A DNA stretch of 64,000 nt from Amphibalanus amphitrite (GCF_019059575.1 NW_024882863.1:117670-181669), one strand, 5' to 3'; counted from the stretch's first letter, positions 46,956 through 58,431 are shown. The notes: generated by a model not told the origin, from the sequence alone. Program-made: numbers and translations.

Positions 46956-49900
46956 CTAACGAACGCCCGTGCCATACAGCGGGTTGTCCTCCATGTGATC
47001 AGAAAGGGGTGTTCTTCCACCAGCATCGGTCATCCCCACAGAGGAGTTTCCAGATCCTGCATAAAGTGGGTTCGCCAGATCTTTTTCAGGATGGCTAGAC
47101 GTAGGAGACATTCCGTCTGGGCTGAGTCGAACTTCAACAGGATTTCCGTAATGGTGGCGGCTGAGATCGCCAATCTTGGAACTGTCCTCCTGTGAGGGGT
47201 CTCCAGGAGCTGCGAGGAAAGACATATCCTCATACGTGGGCTCATGCAAAGGCTGGCAGGATTTATCGTGAGACTTATCACGTAGTGCTTTCTCTTCAAG
47301 GTCGTGGCGTTGCTGAAGGTTTGCGAACACCGGGTCTTTGGGAGCTGACTTCGCCTTACGAGTATTGTGTTCTTCTGATTTATTTCGCTTCTTACTTGGC
47401 TTCTTCTTGATGATCTGTGCGTAGACTGCAGGTTCTGACATCATCGTACCAGGCTCTGTCTCAGCGGTGTCCGGCCGGTCTGTCGTAGACTGTGTGCTGG
47501 GCTTCTTTCCGTCTGCCTTTTGGACCTGAGCATATACTGGGATGACCTCCTTGGCACCGGCATCAAGACTTATTGAGATGGTAGGTGCAACAGTGCTGTC
47601 AGTCGCCTCTTTATCTTGCTTTTGATCATCAGGCTCATCGACCTGTTTGGTGGTTGACTTTCGGCCTTTATCCACTTGAGCGTAGACTGGAGGGTCGCTT
47701 GAGTTGTTCTCAGCTGAGGAGTTCATCGAAAACTCCTCCGCGTGGTTGTCTTCCATGACGGCGTCGGTTACCTGTGCGTACAGAGACTGCTCGTGCGTGT
47801 CACGACATAATTCTGGTCCTGTCTTCTCAGAGTCCTGTCCACCGGAGAGAGTTTTGTGTAGGGTGCTAGACGCGCCGCACTTCAGACTGAAAACATCTTC
47901 ATACACACTAGAGTCATCGGGAACTTGTGCAATGTTTGCATACAGTGAGTGTCCCCTCACGCATGCGGTCCCTACTCCTGGCTCCCCATCGCCCTGTGAC
48001 TCGCCAGGACCGTTTGACGGGCGAGCCCCTTGCGTCAGGTCCGGCAGAGGATGCTGAATGTCGTTGACGGTGACCCTCTGACTTTGGGGTCTCTTGACTC
48101 GATGGGTACGACGTCGGGGAGCAGAGCGCCGACGGAAACGGAGGCAGAGCACAAAGACAGCCGCACCGAGCAGCAAGAGACCCAACGGGATGGCCAAAGA
48201 GGGGATCCAGGACGTGCCGCCGGCATCAGCCGACGCTGAGGTGTCGTCCTCACTGTTGCGGCATCTTGCTTTACAAAGTCTTGCCAGTCGGGGACGGCAG
48301 TGCTCACAGTGGTGGTCTAGGAGCGGCAGATGTGTGCCTTCGTGGGTGCACAACACATTGCGCATTGTCATCCGTCTTTGGGCTCGCGTTGTCGAGGACA
48401 GTGGGCATTTCGACCCACATAGAAGCTGCGGCACTTGCACTTTAATTTTGCACTCGCATGCTATATTTATTCTTATCTTCTTCATTTTTAAGTTTCTTAA
48501 GTCCGAGAATTTCAGGGATCCATTGACAGCATTTTTGATGACAAGGTTAGAGAGCTTGATAGTTCCTTTGTTTGATGAGAGCCCGTCAAAGGCATTCTGG
48601 GCAACCGTTGTGATGTTAGATCGAAGTATCGATACCCTGTGTTCAGATCTTATAGCAAGTGCACTTTCTGCCAGCTTTCCTAGAGATGAAACATCTATAG
48701 TAAATCGTGTCACGTTTAGATCAAATCCACGTGGTCCAATCGAGCCGATCTGGGTGTCCTGAATGTCAACAACTCCGATCGATCCTTGAATTGCCCGCTC
48801 TTTCACATCACCCAGCTGGCTGGAACGAATCTCCAGGGTATCCCACTTCTTAGCTGCAAAGCAGCCTTCTTGAATACCCGCAGCAAATCCGACTGACGTC
48901 AGACTTAGCTTACCAAAAACCCCGCTAAACGTATTATACTGGCAGGGCAGCTGCATCGTAACATTTCGAAGCGAGAGCGTTCCGAGGTTGGTCATAAAGG
49001 TACCCGGGTAAAACATGCCGTTGGCAATGTTCTCCAAGGTAGCGTTGCTTGCAGAAGAGCGTGACACAATTGCGCCATTGTGGATGGTACAGCTAGATAC
49101 ATTCTTTATTGTTATGTTCAAATCGTTTGCCATCCAATGAGAGAACGAGCCAGTTTTCAGATGAAGATCGTCGATGTGATTCATTTCGATGGTAATTTTT
49201 CTCCGCTGCAATTGATGACTTACACTGTTTTGCTCGATCGTAAGATTGCCGAGGTTCTCGAGAAACAGGGTGTCGAGAGCTTCCAGCGAAGCAAGGGCGT
49301 TGTCTCTGATATGAACATGCTCTGCATTGGCGATGCGCAGTTGACTTACAGAAGACAGCGTATCGTCTGCATCGACCACCAGCTGTAAAAGAATGGACTT
49401 GTAAGATGTAATGGTGAATGTGTTGGTGATGCGAATTCAAATGCACTTGTTAACCCGCGCCCCGCTGGGGGTCCTGAATTTTCACGCCCTGCTGGGGGGG
49501 GGGTTTGAACACCCCCCTTCTAACTCGGCTCCGGGGTCACGTAACGATACGCGGAAGGCGGCGTTCGAAAGAGCGCCAAAAATAATGACGAAATCAGTTC
49601 AGTCACTTTTTTGGTCAGGTCAAAGGTCAGGTCACAAGAGGTCATTGAAGGCAAAACTTCGCCGATTTTCAGGTCGAATGTCGACAATTTCCAAGAAGCC
49701 AACGCATAACTCGGGATCCAATAGAGCTACAGCGCCGCGGAAAAGTGCATTCGAGAGCCCTATTAACGCCCTTTCTGAACAATCTTCTCAGATTTGACCT
49801 GTCGTCAACGGTTTTGCCTGCAGGGGGCAAAAACTGCTAAAATAGCCGATATTTTTTCGAAAACAGTTTTTCTGCAATAACTTTTGACTCAAGCCTTGCA

Positions 49901-52900
49901 CGAGCTTACTTTTACCGGCATCGTGTTCCTCTCGTCAAGACGCATCGAATGAACTGTAATTTGACCTAGAAAGGTCAACTTGAAAATTTGACCTCAAGTC
50001 AAGGTCATGACCTGACCGGAAAGGGTCAAGTTGCATATCAGTCGATCCGTATCGTCGAGCTGAACACATCCAAGGCGTTTTCATCGCTCTAGCATGCCTC
50101 TATCAAAAGTTATTCGCGAAAAACTGTTAGATACCATCCGTGACCTGAGATGACCTCAGGGGCATAAACAGGGGTCACAGATACCATTTTCATGTTCAGT
50201 GTGTCTTAGTTACTTGTTATTCAGTGTTTGGGAGTGTTTATAATGGCTTTGTCCAAAAAAGCGCCTTTCAATTTTCTCCCATTGACTTCATAATTCAGAT
50301 TCATTGTATTCACGTTAAATCCGCTATTGCGGCTTTTCATCAACGTAACGTCAAACGTTAAAAAGAGTTGACATAGCAAAACAGATACACACAATTCAAG
50401 CACAAGCACACACATGCATACAAGTCAATCAATCATTCAGTTTGAATCACGCCCCAGCAAGTAGCGTTTCACGGCGGTTTTGAATGCTGGACGACCATTG
50501 TAACGGTGCATGAATTCGTTGTACTCCGAGACACCGCTATACAAAAGTTGCCGCCTGCCTGCCTCTGTTCGAATTCGTGGCAGCCTGAACCGGTTCGCAT
50601 TTCGCGTGTTGTGACCCTGGTCGGACGCTCTGTCCAACTTGCTTGCCATCGCAGTCGGCTGTTGTGTCTCCACAATGCGGTGTACAGAGCACATTCGATG
50701 ATACAGGGCCATGTCTGGTGCAGTGAGCCACTGCAGATCGCGTAACACATCCGACACTCTGTCATATTTCCTCCGCCCGCTCACAACTCGCGCGCAAAAA
50801 TTCAGTATCTTCTGAACGCGGTGCAACTCCGTAGCACCACAGGTACCGTAAACAGCGATGCAGTAGCGGAGTCGGGAAACAACGAGCGAGGTGACAATGG
50901 GCACGATTACGTGGGGCGGCAGAACGTGTTTTGCGTGGTTTAAAGCTAATAATGTCCCGGTGGATCTAGAGACGAGGCGACTGACATGGTCGTGAAATGA
51001 TAGGTGCTTATCCATGACAATGCCCAGGTTAGTAACCGAGTCGGACTCACGGATGGTCGTGCCGGCGAAATTCACACTGATAGTTGGCATGCCTTTCAGC
51101 ATCTGACGCGTTCCCAAGACGATGAGCTGACTTTTTGCTGCGTTGACCTTCATGTCGTGGGCACAAAACCATGCGTATAGGGTAGACAAAGCCTGTTCAG
51201 CAGTGCATATTAGTTGTTCAAGGTCTGCACGTTTTCCCGTGACGAGAAGCTGCGTGTCGTCGGCAAATTGCACAATGTTGACACCTGGTACATGCAGACA
51301 CATATCATTCACGAAGATTGAGTACAGGAGACAACTCAGTGAACCGCCCTGAAAAACGCCAGTCGCTATGGGGAGGGATTTTGACATAACTGAGGAACCC
51401 TCGGCGTTGCGGATCATCACTTGTTGTGTATGACCGCTCAGATAATTTCTAAACCAAGTGGTGTCCATGTTATACAGGCTCAACTTCTCTAAAATTTTCT
51501 CGTGATTGATGACATCAAAGCATTTTGATAGGTCAAGCAAAATCAGGATAGATATTTCGCCTTGGTCCATCGCCTTGAAAATCCTGTCAGTAATCACAGC
51601 TAACGCTGTCTCGGTGGACCTGTTGCGACGATAACCGTGCTGAGCATCGGTAAACAGTTGATGCTCATTGAAAAATTCCGTGACTTGTGATTGTACGATA
51701 CGCTCTACGATTTTCATGACCCCTGGTAGTAAAGATATTGGTCGAGTGTTGCGTGGATCAGAGCTATCGGAACCCTTTGGTATGGGCACCACCAGCGCGT
51801 GTTTCCACGCACTGGGTACGATTCCAGTTTCAAGACAGCTATTGATAATGTCGAGGAGAATATAGCCTACACCATCGAAAAAGCGTCTTAACATGTCGAC
51901 ACTAATGCCATCTAGACCAAGAAATGAAGACGGTTTCATGTTATGAATTATGCCGTATAGGGTATCTGCGTTCACTGTCCTGACATGAAAGGTACAGCTC
52001 AGCACACGCGGAACAATGACGGGCAGAACAGTCTGTGGAGCTGGTACACTGGCTGCTGTGGTGGGGCCAACGCCAACATAATAGGCATTAAGTGCATCGA
52101 CAGTACAGTTCGGAGCGCCACACTTGTCACCCTTCTTGGAGCCGATAATTGGCCGAAGCACTTTCCACATTTGCGAAGGGCCGGCTTTGCACAGCTGGTC
52201 GGCAAAGTAGTGGGCATGGTCTCTGCGTATAGCGGCTCGGCACTGTCGGTTCACCGCCTTGTACTCGGCTCGGCTCGCGCCGGGAGCAAGCAGGGCTCGC
52301 CGGCGTACCATCAGCGCCCGCGTACCATCAGTGACACGCGGGGCTCCTGGCGGCGGGAGCCGCACGCGCCGGTACGGCGCTACATTGTCAATTAGAGGTG
52401 TAAACACAGTCAGAAATGCAGACCACTTGGCGTCCGGTGTCTGGCTGGTGAACACGTCGGTCCAGTTGGTGACTGAGAGCACAGCGTTGAACGCAGCGGC
52501 GTCAATCCGTGATAGGGGTCGACATTCGGTAACGACTCTCCCTCTTCTCACGCCACCGAACTGCCGCAGTGCGACCCTCGTGTAGTCGTGGGGAGTGCCG
52601 TAGTGGCACCGTGTCACTCCGCCACGGACAACTGCATCGGGCCGGTTGGTCGCGATGAGGTCGATTAGGGAGTTGGCAGGCCGGTAGGTGGCTTGGGTTG
52701 AATTGCTTGGTTCGAAGCCGTAAGTCGATAATAGGTTGATCAGGTGACCTCCTAGTCGTGGCTCTTTCTTCTTGATGCACAAGTTGAAGTCACCTGCGAC
52801 AATCACCGCAGTTTCGGGGTACATGGCCAGCAGGTGTTGAATTTGCATCTCGAAGTCTTCGAGATCGGCCGCTACTTGTCGCTGTGTGTTGGTGGGGTGG

Positions 52901-55524
52901 CGGTACACAGACGCGAACAGAAGTTGTTTCTTCTTCTTTACGCCGACCTTGATCCATATGATCTCGAGGTTGGAATCGATGACACCGGTGGCAGGCGTGG
53001 GTAGTACCGTGACAGAGAAGGTGGCCCGTACAAGTACAGCCACGCCCCCATAGCCTCTCTTCAGTCGGCTCGAGTCTGGCCGATCGGCTCGGTGAAGGCT
53101 ATAGCCGTCTATATTCAACAAGCGATTGGGAACGGTCGGCACCAGCCACGTCTCGCTGAGCGCCAAGAGGTCATAGTCGAATATCTCTGGAATGTCGTGA
53201 CGCAGCTCGGGGAGCCGTGGTTTCAGCGACTGGCAGTTGATCTGACCGATGAAAAGGTCGTCAGACTGCTCTCGCCGCCACCTGACTCCGCCCCTGCGTC
53301 CTCGGTAGTTGGAGCGCCGGTGCCTTTTCGATCCTGGGCGCGCCCCTGTCTGCTGACCGTTCAGCTCCGGCGCGTGACCAGCGGAGTCGGCCGGCCAGCT
53401 GGCAGGCTGGGTAGAGCGGTGCACAGTGGTTGTCGGACGCGCGGGAGCGTCGTCCGACAACCACTGTGTAATGGGGAGGTCGCAAAATTGACCTGACCTT
53501 AGGTCATCGATATCAAAATTCTGAGAAATACATTTTGTACATACTGTTGTTCTTAGCAATCCCTGAAAGTTTCGAACCGATCGGTCACTCGGTGTAGTTA
53601 TGGCAGACATTGAAACTTTTTATGAGGTGGGGTCTCTTCAAGTGACCTGGTGACCTGACTTTAAATGGCCTTGGTCTGTAATTTTTACATGTGTAGAATT
53701 GATGTATGATAAGGTGTGCCAAAAACGGCGGCGCTCGGCGCCGCCGTTTTTTAGATATTTGCGAAAAACCACGGGGGGGTGTTCAAACACCCCCCCCCCC
53801 CCAGCAGGGCGCGGGTTAAGTATCACGATCAACTAAAATATATGCAAGATAACAGCCAAAGCCGCCAGTATCTAGGAAACACTCGGAGACAGTTTTACAA
53901 AACGTGGGAACATGATAGTTGCAAAAGTGGATTGCAAAAGCCATGCCATGGTCCATTTGCATAATGCATACTTTTCGGGCGTTGATATATATATATTATG
54001 TCGTAAAGGAAAAGGGAGATAAATAATACATTAAAGACACACCTAGTCAGTAGGGGAGAGCGGGGCCAGTTGAACCACTTTTTATATATTGACATGCACA
54101 GCGAGATCTAGTTGTCATATCGAAAAATGCACAATGCCATGAAAAAATATGCTCTTTTGGCTTCATTTTAAGATATGTAAAATTATGTTTCAAACATATT
54201 TTGGTGCCAAACGCATGCTTATAAAACAGCTCTACGCCCGTTTCAAATGACCCCGATGCGAGGGTCAATTGAACCAGCCCATGGGGTCAATTGCACCTAT
54301 CCTTAACAATGGGATGTTTTCCTCTTTAAGGCCACTTTCTTAAGGAGATATTTTGTCCGGTTTACTTTTCCAAATGCTACATTCAATAGGTCGTTGGAAA
54401 GCTAAAAGTGCAAAGTTCCTCATAATAGGTGACATAAAGTACATAGACTATGGTAAAATGGGCGGATGAGGATAATGAGAAATATCTCAGGCTATAGTGT
54501 GCTTTCAAGCAAAAGGCTGGAGAAAAAGAGGTAAAAAAAATGAGCTCTATTAATCTACTATTTCAGTTTAAAAGCTCATTTCAAAGGTGGACTATTTCCT
54601 TTAATGTTTACAGCCCCTGAACAATAACCATTGCAAAGGTCACCGGGGTCCATTGAAACGGCCTGTGGCCCTGTTTCAACTGACCCTCAGAGAAGCGTTT
54701 CAATTGACCCCATCCGCTCCCGCCATCTCGCACGCGCCGTAAAGCACATGTCAAACGAGCTGGAGGGACGACATCATGCTGAATGAAGGGCCAAATAAGG
54801 TGTTATTCCGGAGCCAGGAGTTCTTCTTTCAGCAAACAAAGGTATATGAGATATCACAAAATATTCATAAAAACGATTTCTCCCAAACGCCCCTCAAAAA
54901 CACAAAAACAGGTGTCAAATCAAAATTACCGTCCGTTTGCCGCCCAAACGCCGTTGACAAAGGAAGTGGTCGAGCGCGGATGCGCAGTGGTGTCGGCAAC
55001 GCCATATGTTGCATATTGTTGAAAATAAAGCCATGTTTCATCTGACCCCGTGTTTCAACTGGCTCCGCTCTCCCCTAGCTATTATCTAATATATTGCTAT
55101 AGGAGACGGGGTATATAAACAATCATAAACTTGAACTTTCGAAAGCATAGTGCCAGTCATTTAACACGGTCAGTAGCTGACCGACAGTCAGTACATAGTT
55201 GACCGACATAATTGGAAGTCTACTGCATTTTATCTGACTGAGCTGACTGTAGCACCAACAGAAAGAGTACGCATCGAACGAGAAAGGAACGATTATTGAA
55301 AATAAAAATGATTACCACCTAGGGACACAACTCACCCAGTCGCGTCTCCGAAGATCGCACTCTAGGCTGGTCGGTCTAGACGAGGTCGGTCGGTATGTGC
55401 AGACCTTTTTAGTTACTTGTTGCCAACTACACTGTGCAGGTGGTGCCACAAACATCAGGTGCACCAGCAGCACCATTAGTGGCACCAGTCGACCACCACC
55501 ACCACACGTCATTGTAGGTCGCAT
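46956..55524 (-). CDS. Single-pass receptor: LRR-like ectodomain and multi-tyrosine (ITIM-like) tail
   Basis: I join two coding exons, 55336-55524 and 46956-49382, both phase 0 at the junction (donor TGG|GTGAGT, acceptor TTTTACAG|CTG), giving 871 residues. Exon 1 has a signal peptide (LVPLMVLLVHLMFVAPPAQC) and cysteines fitting an N-cap. Exon 2 encodes about ten irregular 22-25-residue LRR-like repeats (LGTLSLRNVTMQL, WDTLEIRSSQLGDV, IGVVDIQDTQIGSI), a C-cap with IACECKI and CGSKCP, many N-glycosylation sites, and a transmembrane helix (about residues 452-475, IPLGLLLLGAAVFVLCL). The tail of about 395 residues contains SLYANI, SVYEDV, SLYAQV, PVYAQV twice, AVYAQI, PTYEDM, PLYAGS and PLYGTG, plus PVFANL. 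These resemble docking sites for SH2 proteins. I do not know a named orthologue. Exon 2 is certain as coding; linking exon 1 is inferred from phase, signal peptide and lack of a closer candidate. Confidence 0.78.
50437..53460 (-). CDS. LINE protein: endonuclease and reverse transcriptase
   Basis: About 1,010 residues belonging to the LINE; the open frame extends to 53610 but its first 50 residues are read from the flanking E4 element. The endonuclease shows IGQINCQSLKPR, LLALSETWLV, FASVYRHPTNTQ and VIVAGDFNLCI. The reverse transcriptase shows GSDSSDPRNTRPISLLPGVM, QHGYRRNRSTETALA, LILLDLSKCFDVINHEK, GVFQGGSLSCLLYSIFVND and VQFADDTQLLV. GVFQGG replaces the usual GVPQGS. The C-terminal part (NHAKHVLPPHVIVPIV, YGTCGATELHRVQKILN) fits CR1/L2-type LINEs. 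No internal stop. Confidence 0.9.
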   Translation of the reverse strand: MSDDAPARPTTTVHRSTQPASWPADSAGHAPELNGQQTGARPGSKRHRRSNYRGRRGGVRWRREQSDDLFIGQINCQSLKPRLPELRHDIPEIFDYDLLALSETWLVPTVPNRLLNIDGYSLHRADRPDSSRLKRGYGGVAVLVRATFSVTVLPTPATGVIDSNLEIIWIKVGVKKKKQLLFASVYRHPTNTQRQVAADLEDFEMQIQHLLAMYPETAVIVAGDFNLCIKKKEPRLGGHLINLLSTYGFEPSNSTQATYRPANSLIDLIATNRPDAVVRGGVTRCHYGTPHDYTRVALRQFGGVRRGRVVTECRPLSRIDAAAFNAVLSVTNWTDVFTSQTPDAKWSAFLTVFTPLIDNVAPYRRVRLPPPGAPRVTDGTRALMVRRRALLAPGASRAEYKAVNRQCRAAIRRDHAHYFADQLCKAGPSQMWKVLRPIIGSKKGDKCGAPNCTVDALNAYYVGVGPTTAASVPAPQTVLPVIVPRVLSCTFHVRTVNADTLYGIIHNMKPSSFLGLDGISVDMLRRFFDGVGYILLDIINSCLETGIVPSAWKHALVVPIPKGSDSSDPRNTRPISLLPGVMKIVERIVQSQVTEFFNEHQLFTDAQHGYRRNRSTETALAVITDRIFKAMDQGEISILILLDLSKCFDVINHEKILEKLSLYNMDTTWFRNYLSGHTQQVMIRNAEGSSVMSKSLPIATGVFQGGSLSCLLYSIFVNDMCLHVPGVNIVQFADDTQLLVTGKRADLEQLICTAEQALSTLYAWFCAHDMKVNAAKSQLIVLGTRQMLKGMPTISVNFAGTTIRESDSVTNLGIVMDKHLSFHDHVSRLVSRSTGTLLALNHAKHVLPPHVIVPIVTSLVVSRLRYCIAVYGTCGATELHRVQKILNFCARVVSGRRKYDRVSDVLRDLQWLTAPDMALYHRMCSVHRIVETQQPTAMASKLDRASDQGHNTRNANRFRLPRIRTEAGRRQLLYSGVSEYNEFMHRYNGRPAFKTAVKRYLLGRDSN
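53422..53468. repeat. 18-bp perfect hairpin at LINE 5' end
   Basis: 53422-53439 is the exact complement of 53451-53468 (loop 11 nt), ending at the junction with E4. It looks like a snap-back inversion made at the last step of insertion, or a structured 5' end of the element. Confidence 0.7.
53820..54051 (-). other. Receptor intron remnant between elements
   Basis: A-rich 230 bp between E4 and copy C; nothing recognised. Confidence 0.45.
54052..55076. mobile_element. AGGGGAGAG-ended DNA element, copy C
   Basis: 1,025 bp; ends AGGGGAGAGCGGGGCCAGTT and the complement of AGGGGAGAGCGGAGCCAGTT. Internal words TTGAACC, CAATTGA and GTTTCAA recur near both ends. Non-coding. No exact flanking repeat is left. 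It sits in the receptor intron. Confidence 0.8.
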
Positions 55525-55577
55525 GGCCGCTGCGTTTCACCACTCAGGAACAGAATCCATCGGCTTGTAACCTGCAG

Positions 55578-55775
55578 TGACACAGCGTGACCTTCAATGG
55601 CCTGCAGTGACCTCAACTGACTTGCAGTGACCTCCGGTGACCTGACATTACTTGCGATGGCCTTCAACGACCCTCAATGTCCTTATGTTACTTACAATGA
55701 ACCACCTTCAATGACCTGAAATGACTTCCAATGCCCTGCAATGACCTCCATGGATCTTCAATGGCCTGCGGTACT
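55578..55775. repeat. Degenerate short tandem repeat (TGACCTNCAATG type)
   Basis: About 200 bp of diverged 10-12-bp words such as CAATGACCTGCAGTGACCTC. Just upstream of the receptor signal-peptide exon (minus strand). It contains many TGACCT hexamers, as the TTAA elements do, but has no TTAA ends. Confidence 0.75.
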
Positions 55776-56337
55776 CAAAAGCTCTCAGTGACCGTCCCCA
55801 GGCCCCTCACGATGGCCCAGTCGTACGTCGACTGCGCACTGCCAGTAGCGACCGATGGTCGAACCGGGGAAGTTGACTATCTCTGAACACGTCACCACCG
55901 ACATTCGCTTCCTCTGTGCCGGTTTGGACGGTCTGCATGGTAAAACACCCACCGGTGCGGGACGTGGTAGGTGGTATTATGATTACTATTTTGTGGATGT
56001 GAGAAAAGCCTTGCTTGAGGAACGACCCCTTGATAACTAAGCTACGACAAGTGCTGTTTTAGCCAGCAACAATCGTGCCTGTGTTGAGATAAGGGGAGCC
56101 CGGGCTCGGAGTTTGCATCTCGAAGTGCAAAGGATGCACCAATGAGGCATGGGTCCGCACCCAATTCCTTCAGTACTGCAAGCCATTTCTGGCGGCGAAA
56201 AACCTCAGCGGAAACCTGAAGATGATGAGCAAGGCTTTCATCAAAGGATGAGGATAGATTCAAAAATTATCGTGTCACCCGATGAGACCGCGATAAATTT
56301 CCATACAACAATCGGTCGGAAGCGCATGTAAGGGATG
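55776..56337. other. Non-coding, no gene recognised
   Basis: No exon or repeat with support. This may contain the promoter of the minus-strand receptor gene. Confidence 0.4.
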
Positions 56338-57012
56338 ATTACGGAGCGAGCGAAGCGAGCGTAGTCTTTCCTTAGATTAACGGAAATTTCTGAGTATGAG
56401 CGGCCGGCCGGCCGGCCGGCCGGCCGTGGTCACGCTTTTGCGAGGCTTATATCTCAGCAACCACTTGACCGATTTACATGCGGTAATTTTTGTAGGATAG
56501 CTTCATTCCTTCTACCAAGTATTGGACTATTCCCGATGCATGTGGGTGACCCCTTATGCACGTGCCACGTGCAAAACGAAGAGGTGTCCGTTTTGTAATT
56601 GTTGCAATATCTCGGTAACTACTTGGCCGATTGCGCTGAAAGTTGGCATGTAGGTAGGCACCCACTAGGCACTGCATATCCATGTGCCAGAGTTGGGGCG
56701 CTGCTGCACGTGCGCACGTGCAGGGGTCGATTCCAGATCTCGAGAACGGCTGGACCGATGGCGCTCAAATTTGGCACATGGTTAGGGACCGGTTAGTAGG
56801 GTGCCGTGCAAAAGTCAGTTGGGCCCCATTTTGCACGTGCGCACGTGCAGGGTGCCGCTTCCAGATCTCGAGAACGGCTGGGCCGATTGTGCTCAAATTT
56901 GGCACATCGCTAGAGACCGGTTAGTAGGGTGCCGTGCACAAGTTAGTTGGGGGTACCCCCTCGCAATTTCGCACGTGCAAGGCCCACCCTCTCGCTCGCT
57001 CCGTTAGTCGCC
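56338..57012. repeat. Repeat element with ACGGAGCGAGCGA ends and ~126-bp tandem units
   Basis: Bounded by ACGGAGCGAGCGA (56340) and its complement TCGCTCGCTCCGT (ends about 57006). Inside are about four diverged tandem units; each holds TCTCGAGAACGGCTGG-like text, GCTCAAATTTGGCACAT and GCACGTGCGCACGTGCAGG. A perfect (GGCC)n block lies at 56401-56425. Some frames stay open across units, but codon content and repetition argue against a gene. Confidence 0.7.
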
Positions 57013-58431
57013 CCAAAAGGCGTTATACTGGTTATGGAAGCTGTGACTTTCGCATTGTTTTTTTTTTCACTTTTAGTTGGTGCGCTAGTCAAGTGTTATC
57101 TTCAGCATTTTTTATATATTTTGTGTACTGTTGTAGTATGTGTTATTGGTGGTTGCATTGTTGGTAGGCATGTACGATTGTAGCTCAATTGTTAAAAAAT
57201 AGAGTCAGAGGATGACATGTGATGTCGGTATACCACTTTGCATGAACTGGACATGAGCAGCATAGATATCTTGTGAGCAGTTATCAATTAACTTTTTTTT
57301 TGAATACATGATGCCGTTGACGTGCTACAGGTTAACATTCTTGCATGAACAGTTCGATGTCTAGATCAAATGTCACCGATGAATCAGAAAAGTTTGACGT
57401 TACACAAGTATTCTAATAAATCATGGTGGGGCAGCCTTATGCCATTTGAAGTTCGAAATCGTTTCAGCAGCAGTGTAAATATGGCAGAGGGCCGCCGGAA
57501 CTAGAACTACCCTCACGTGTACGGGAATGAGGGACTGAAATTCCACAAGGGGACCGAAATTTCTCTCCTCAGTCTTGGTTTAGCAGTACGAAGCACCAGT
57601 AATGAAGACAGAGTTTATAATCTGCATATGACATGAACTGCGAAGTGGATTAGATCACAAACACTTTATAATAATGAGTAACTTTATAATAAAAGACTAA
57701 TAGTAATGAGTCACAAACACTGAGTCCGTTTTTTTCTATCTGACCAGGCCATCTGACCTACAGTAACTTGCCATAAGCTTTTACAATAGGTGCCAAAAAT
57801 TCCCTGTGTATTTGCTTCCCCAAACACGTGCCTCATATAATTATATTACAAGGTGAAATGCGTGAAAAGCGTTTAACTACCCACACAAGTCACCTCTACT
57901 GATTCATGTTTAAGTGAACATTTGTACGACCATTCTGTTTCACGCGTTTCCTTGCGTACCGTCGACAATAACTCACGCAAACACCGCTACCACACCAACT
58001 CTTCCAGCGGGCGTTTGTATTTGAACGTCTCACGACATCACGCAAAGGTCCCTGCCGCACCTCCGCTGGGCAGGGCGGACCCCAGCAATAAACACGAACA
58101 CGCACAAATCACCATGGCAACGGGGAAATACAGCGACTCGGTCCCCGAAGGCCCCGGCGCAACCACGACAATCCCCGGGACCGCCAAACATTGACCATTG
58201 GCACTGAGCTCGAGCTCAAGTATATATGTACACCAAATCAGCTGGATTACACGCAAGCTGTGTGCTTTTACCCGCCATTATATCAAGCAGAAAGCACGAT
58301 CAATAAACTTCTAGCATACTCGATCTACAGTTGCCAAGCGCTGCTTTCTAGCGTCTACTTAGCACGATGGGGCAGAGCTGACCTCGTGCCGGGTCAGGTG
58401 ACGACCCTCTGGGCGCGTTGTGACCTGTAGG
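57013..58431. other. Intergenic, no gene recognised
   Basis: 1.4 kb of AT-rich DNA without an exon, tRNA or repeat that I can support. It is downstream of the minus-strand MAN2B1 gene, so it should hold that gene's 3' UTR; I see no clear minus-strand AATAAA close to the stop. Confidence 0.45.

Larger units (their letters stand above)
50290..53468 (-). mobile_element. Second LINE, inserted in E4
   Basis: A non-LTR retrotransposon of one main ORF, inserted near CCCATTGACTTCATAAT / AATGGGGAGGTCGC. The 3' UTR (50290-50436) has no poly(A). The 5' end terminates in an 18-bp hairpin (53422-53468). The target duplication is not clear, perhaps only AAT. Confidence 0.82.
49454..53815. mobile_element. 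TTAA-flanked half-site element E4, split by a LINE
   Basis: Ends CCCGCGCCCCGCTGG and the complement of CCCGCGCCCTGCTGG, flanked by TTAA (49450-49453, 53816-53819). About 1.18 kb of element sequence surrounds a 3.2-kb LINE. The palindrome arms are at about 49931-49951 and 50033-50060. Aligning the two halves to E5 (63690-63780) shows the pre-insertion sequence CCCATTGACTTATAATGGG interrupted by the LINE. It lies in the intron of the receptor gene. Confidence 0.85.

Noticed and set aside
56599..57007. Frames crossing the ~126-bp tandem units
   Set aside because: Repeat-derived; the same units are open in several frames and end in unrelated sequence.
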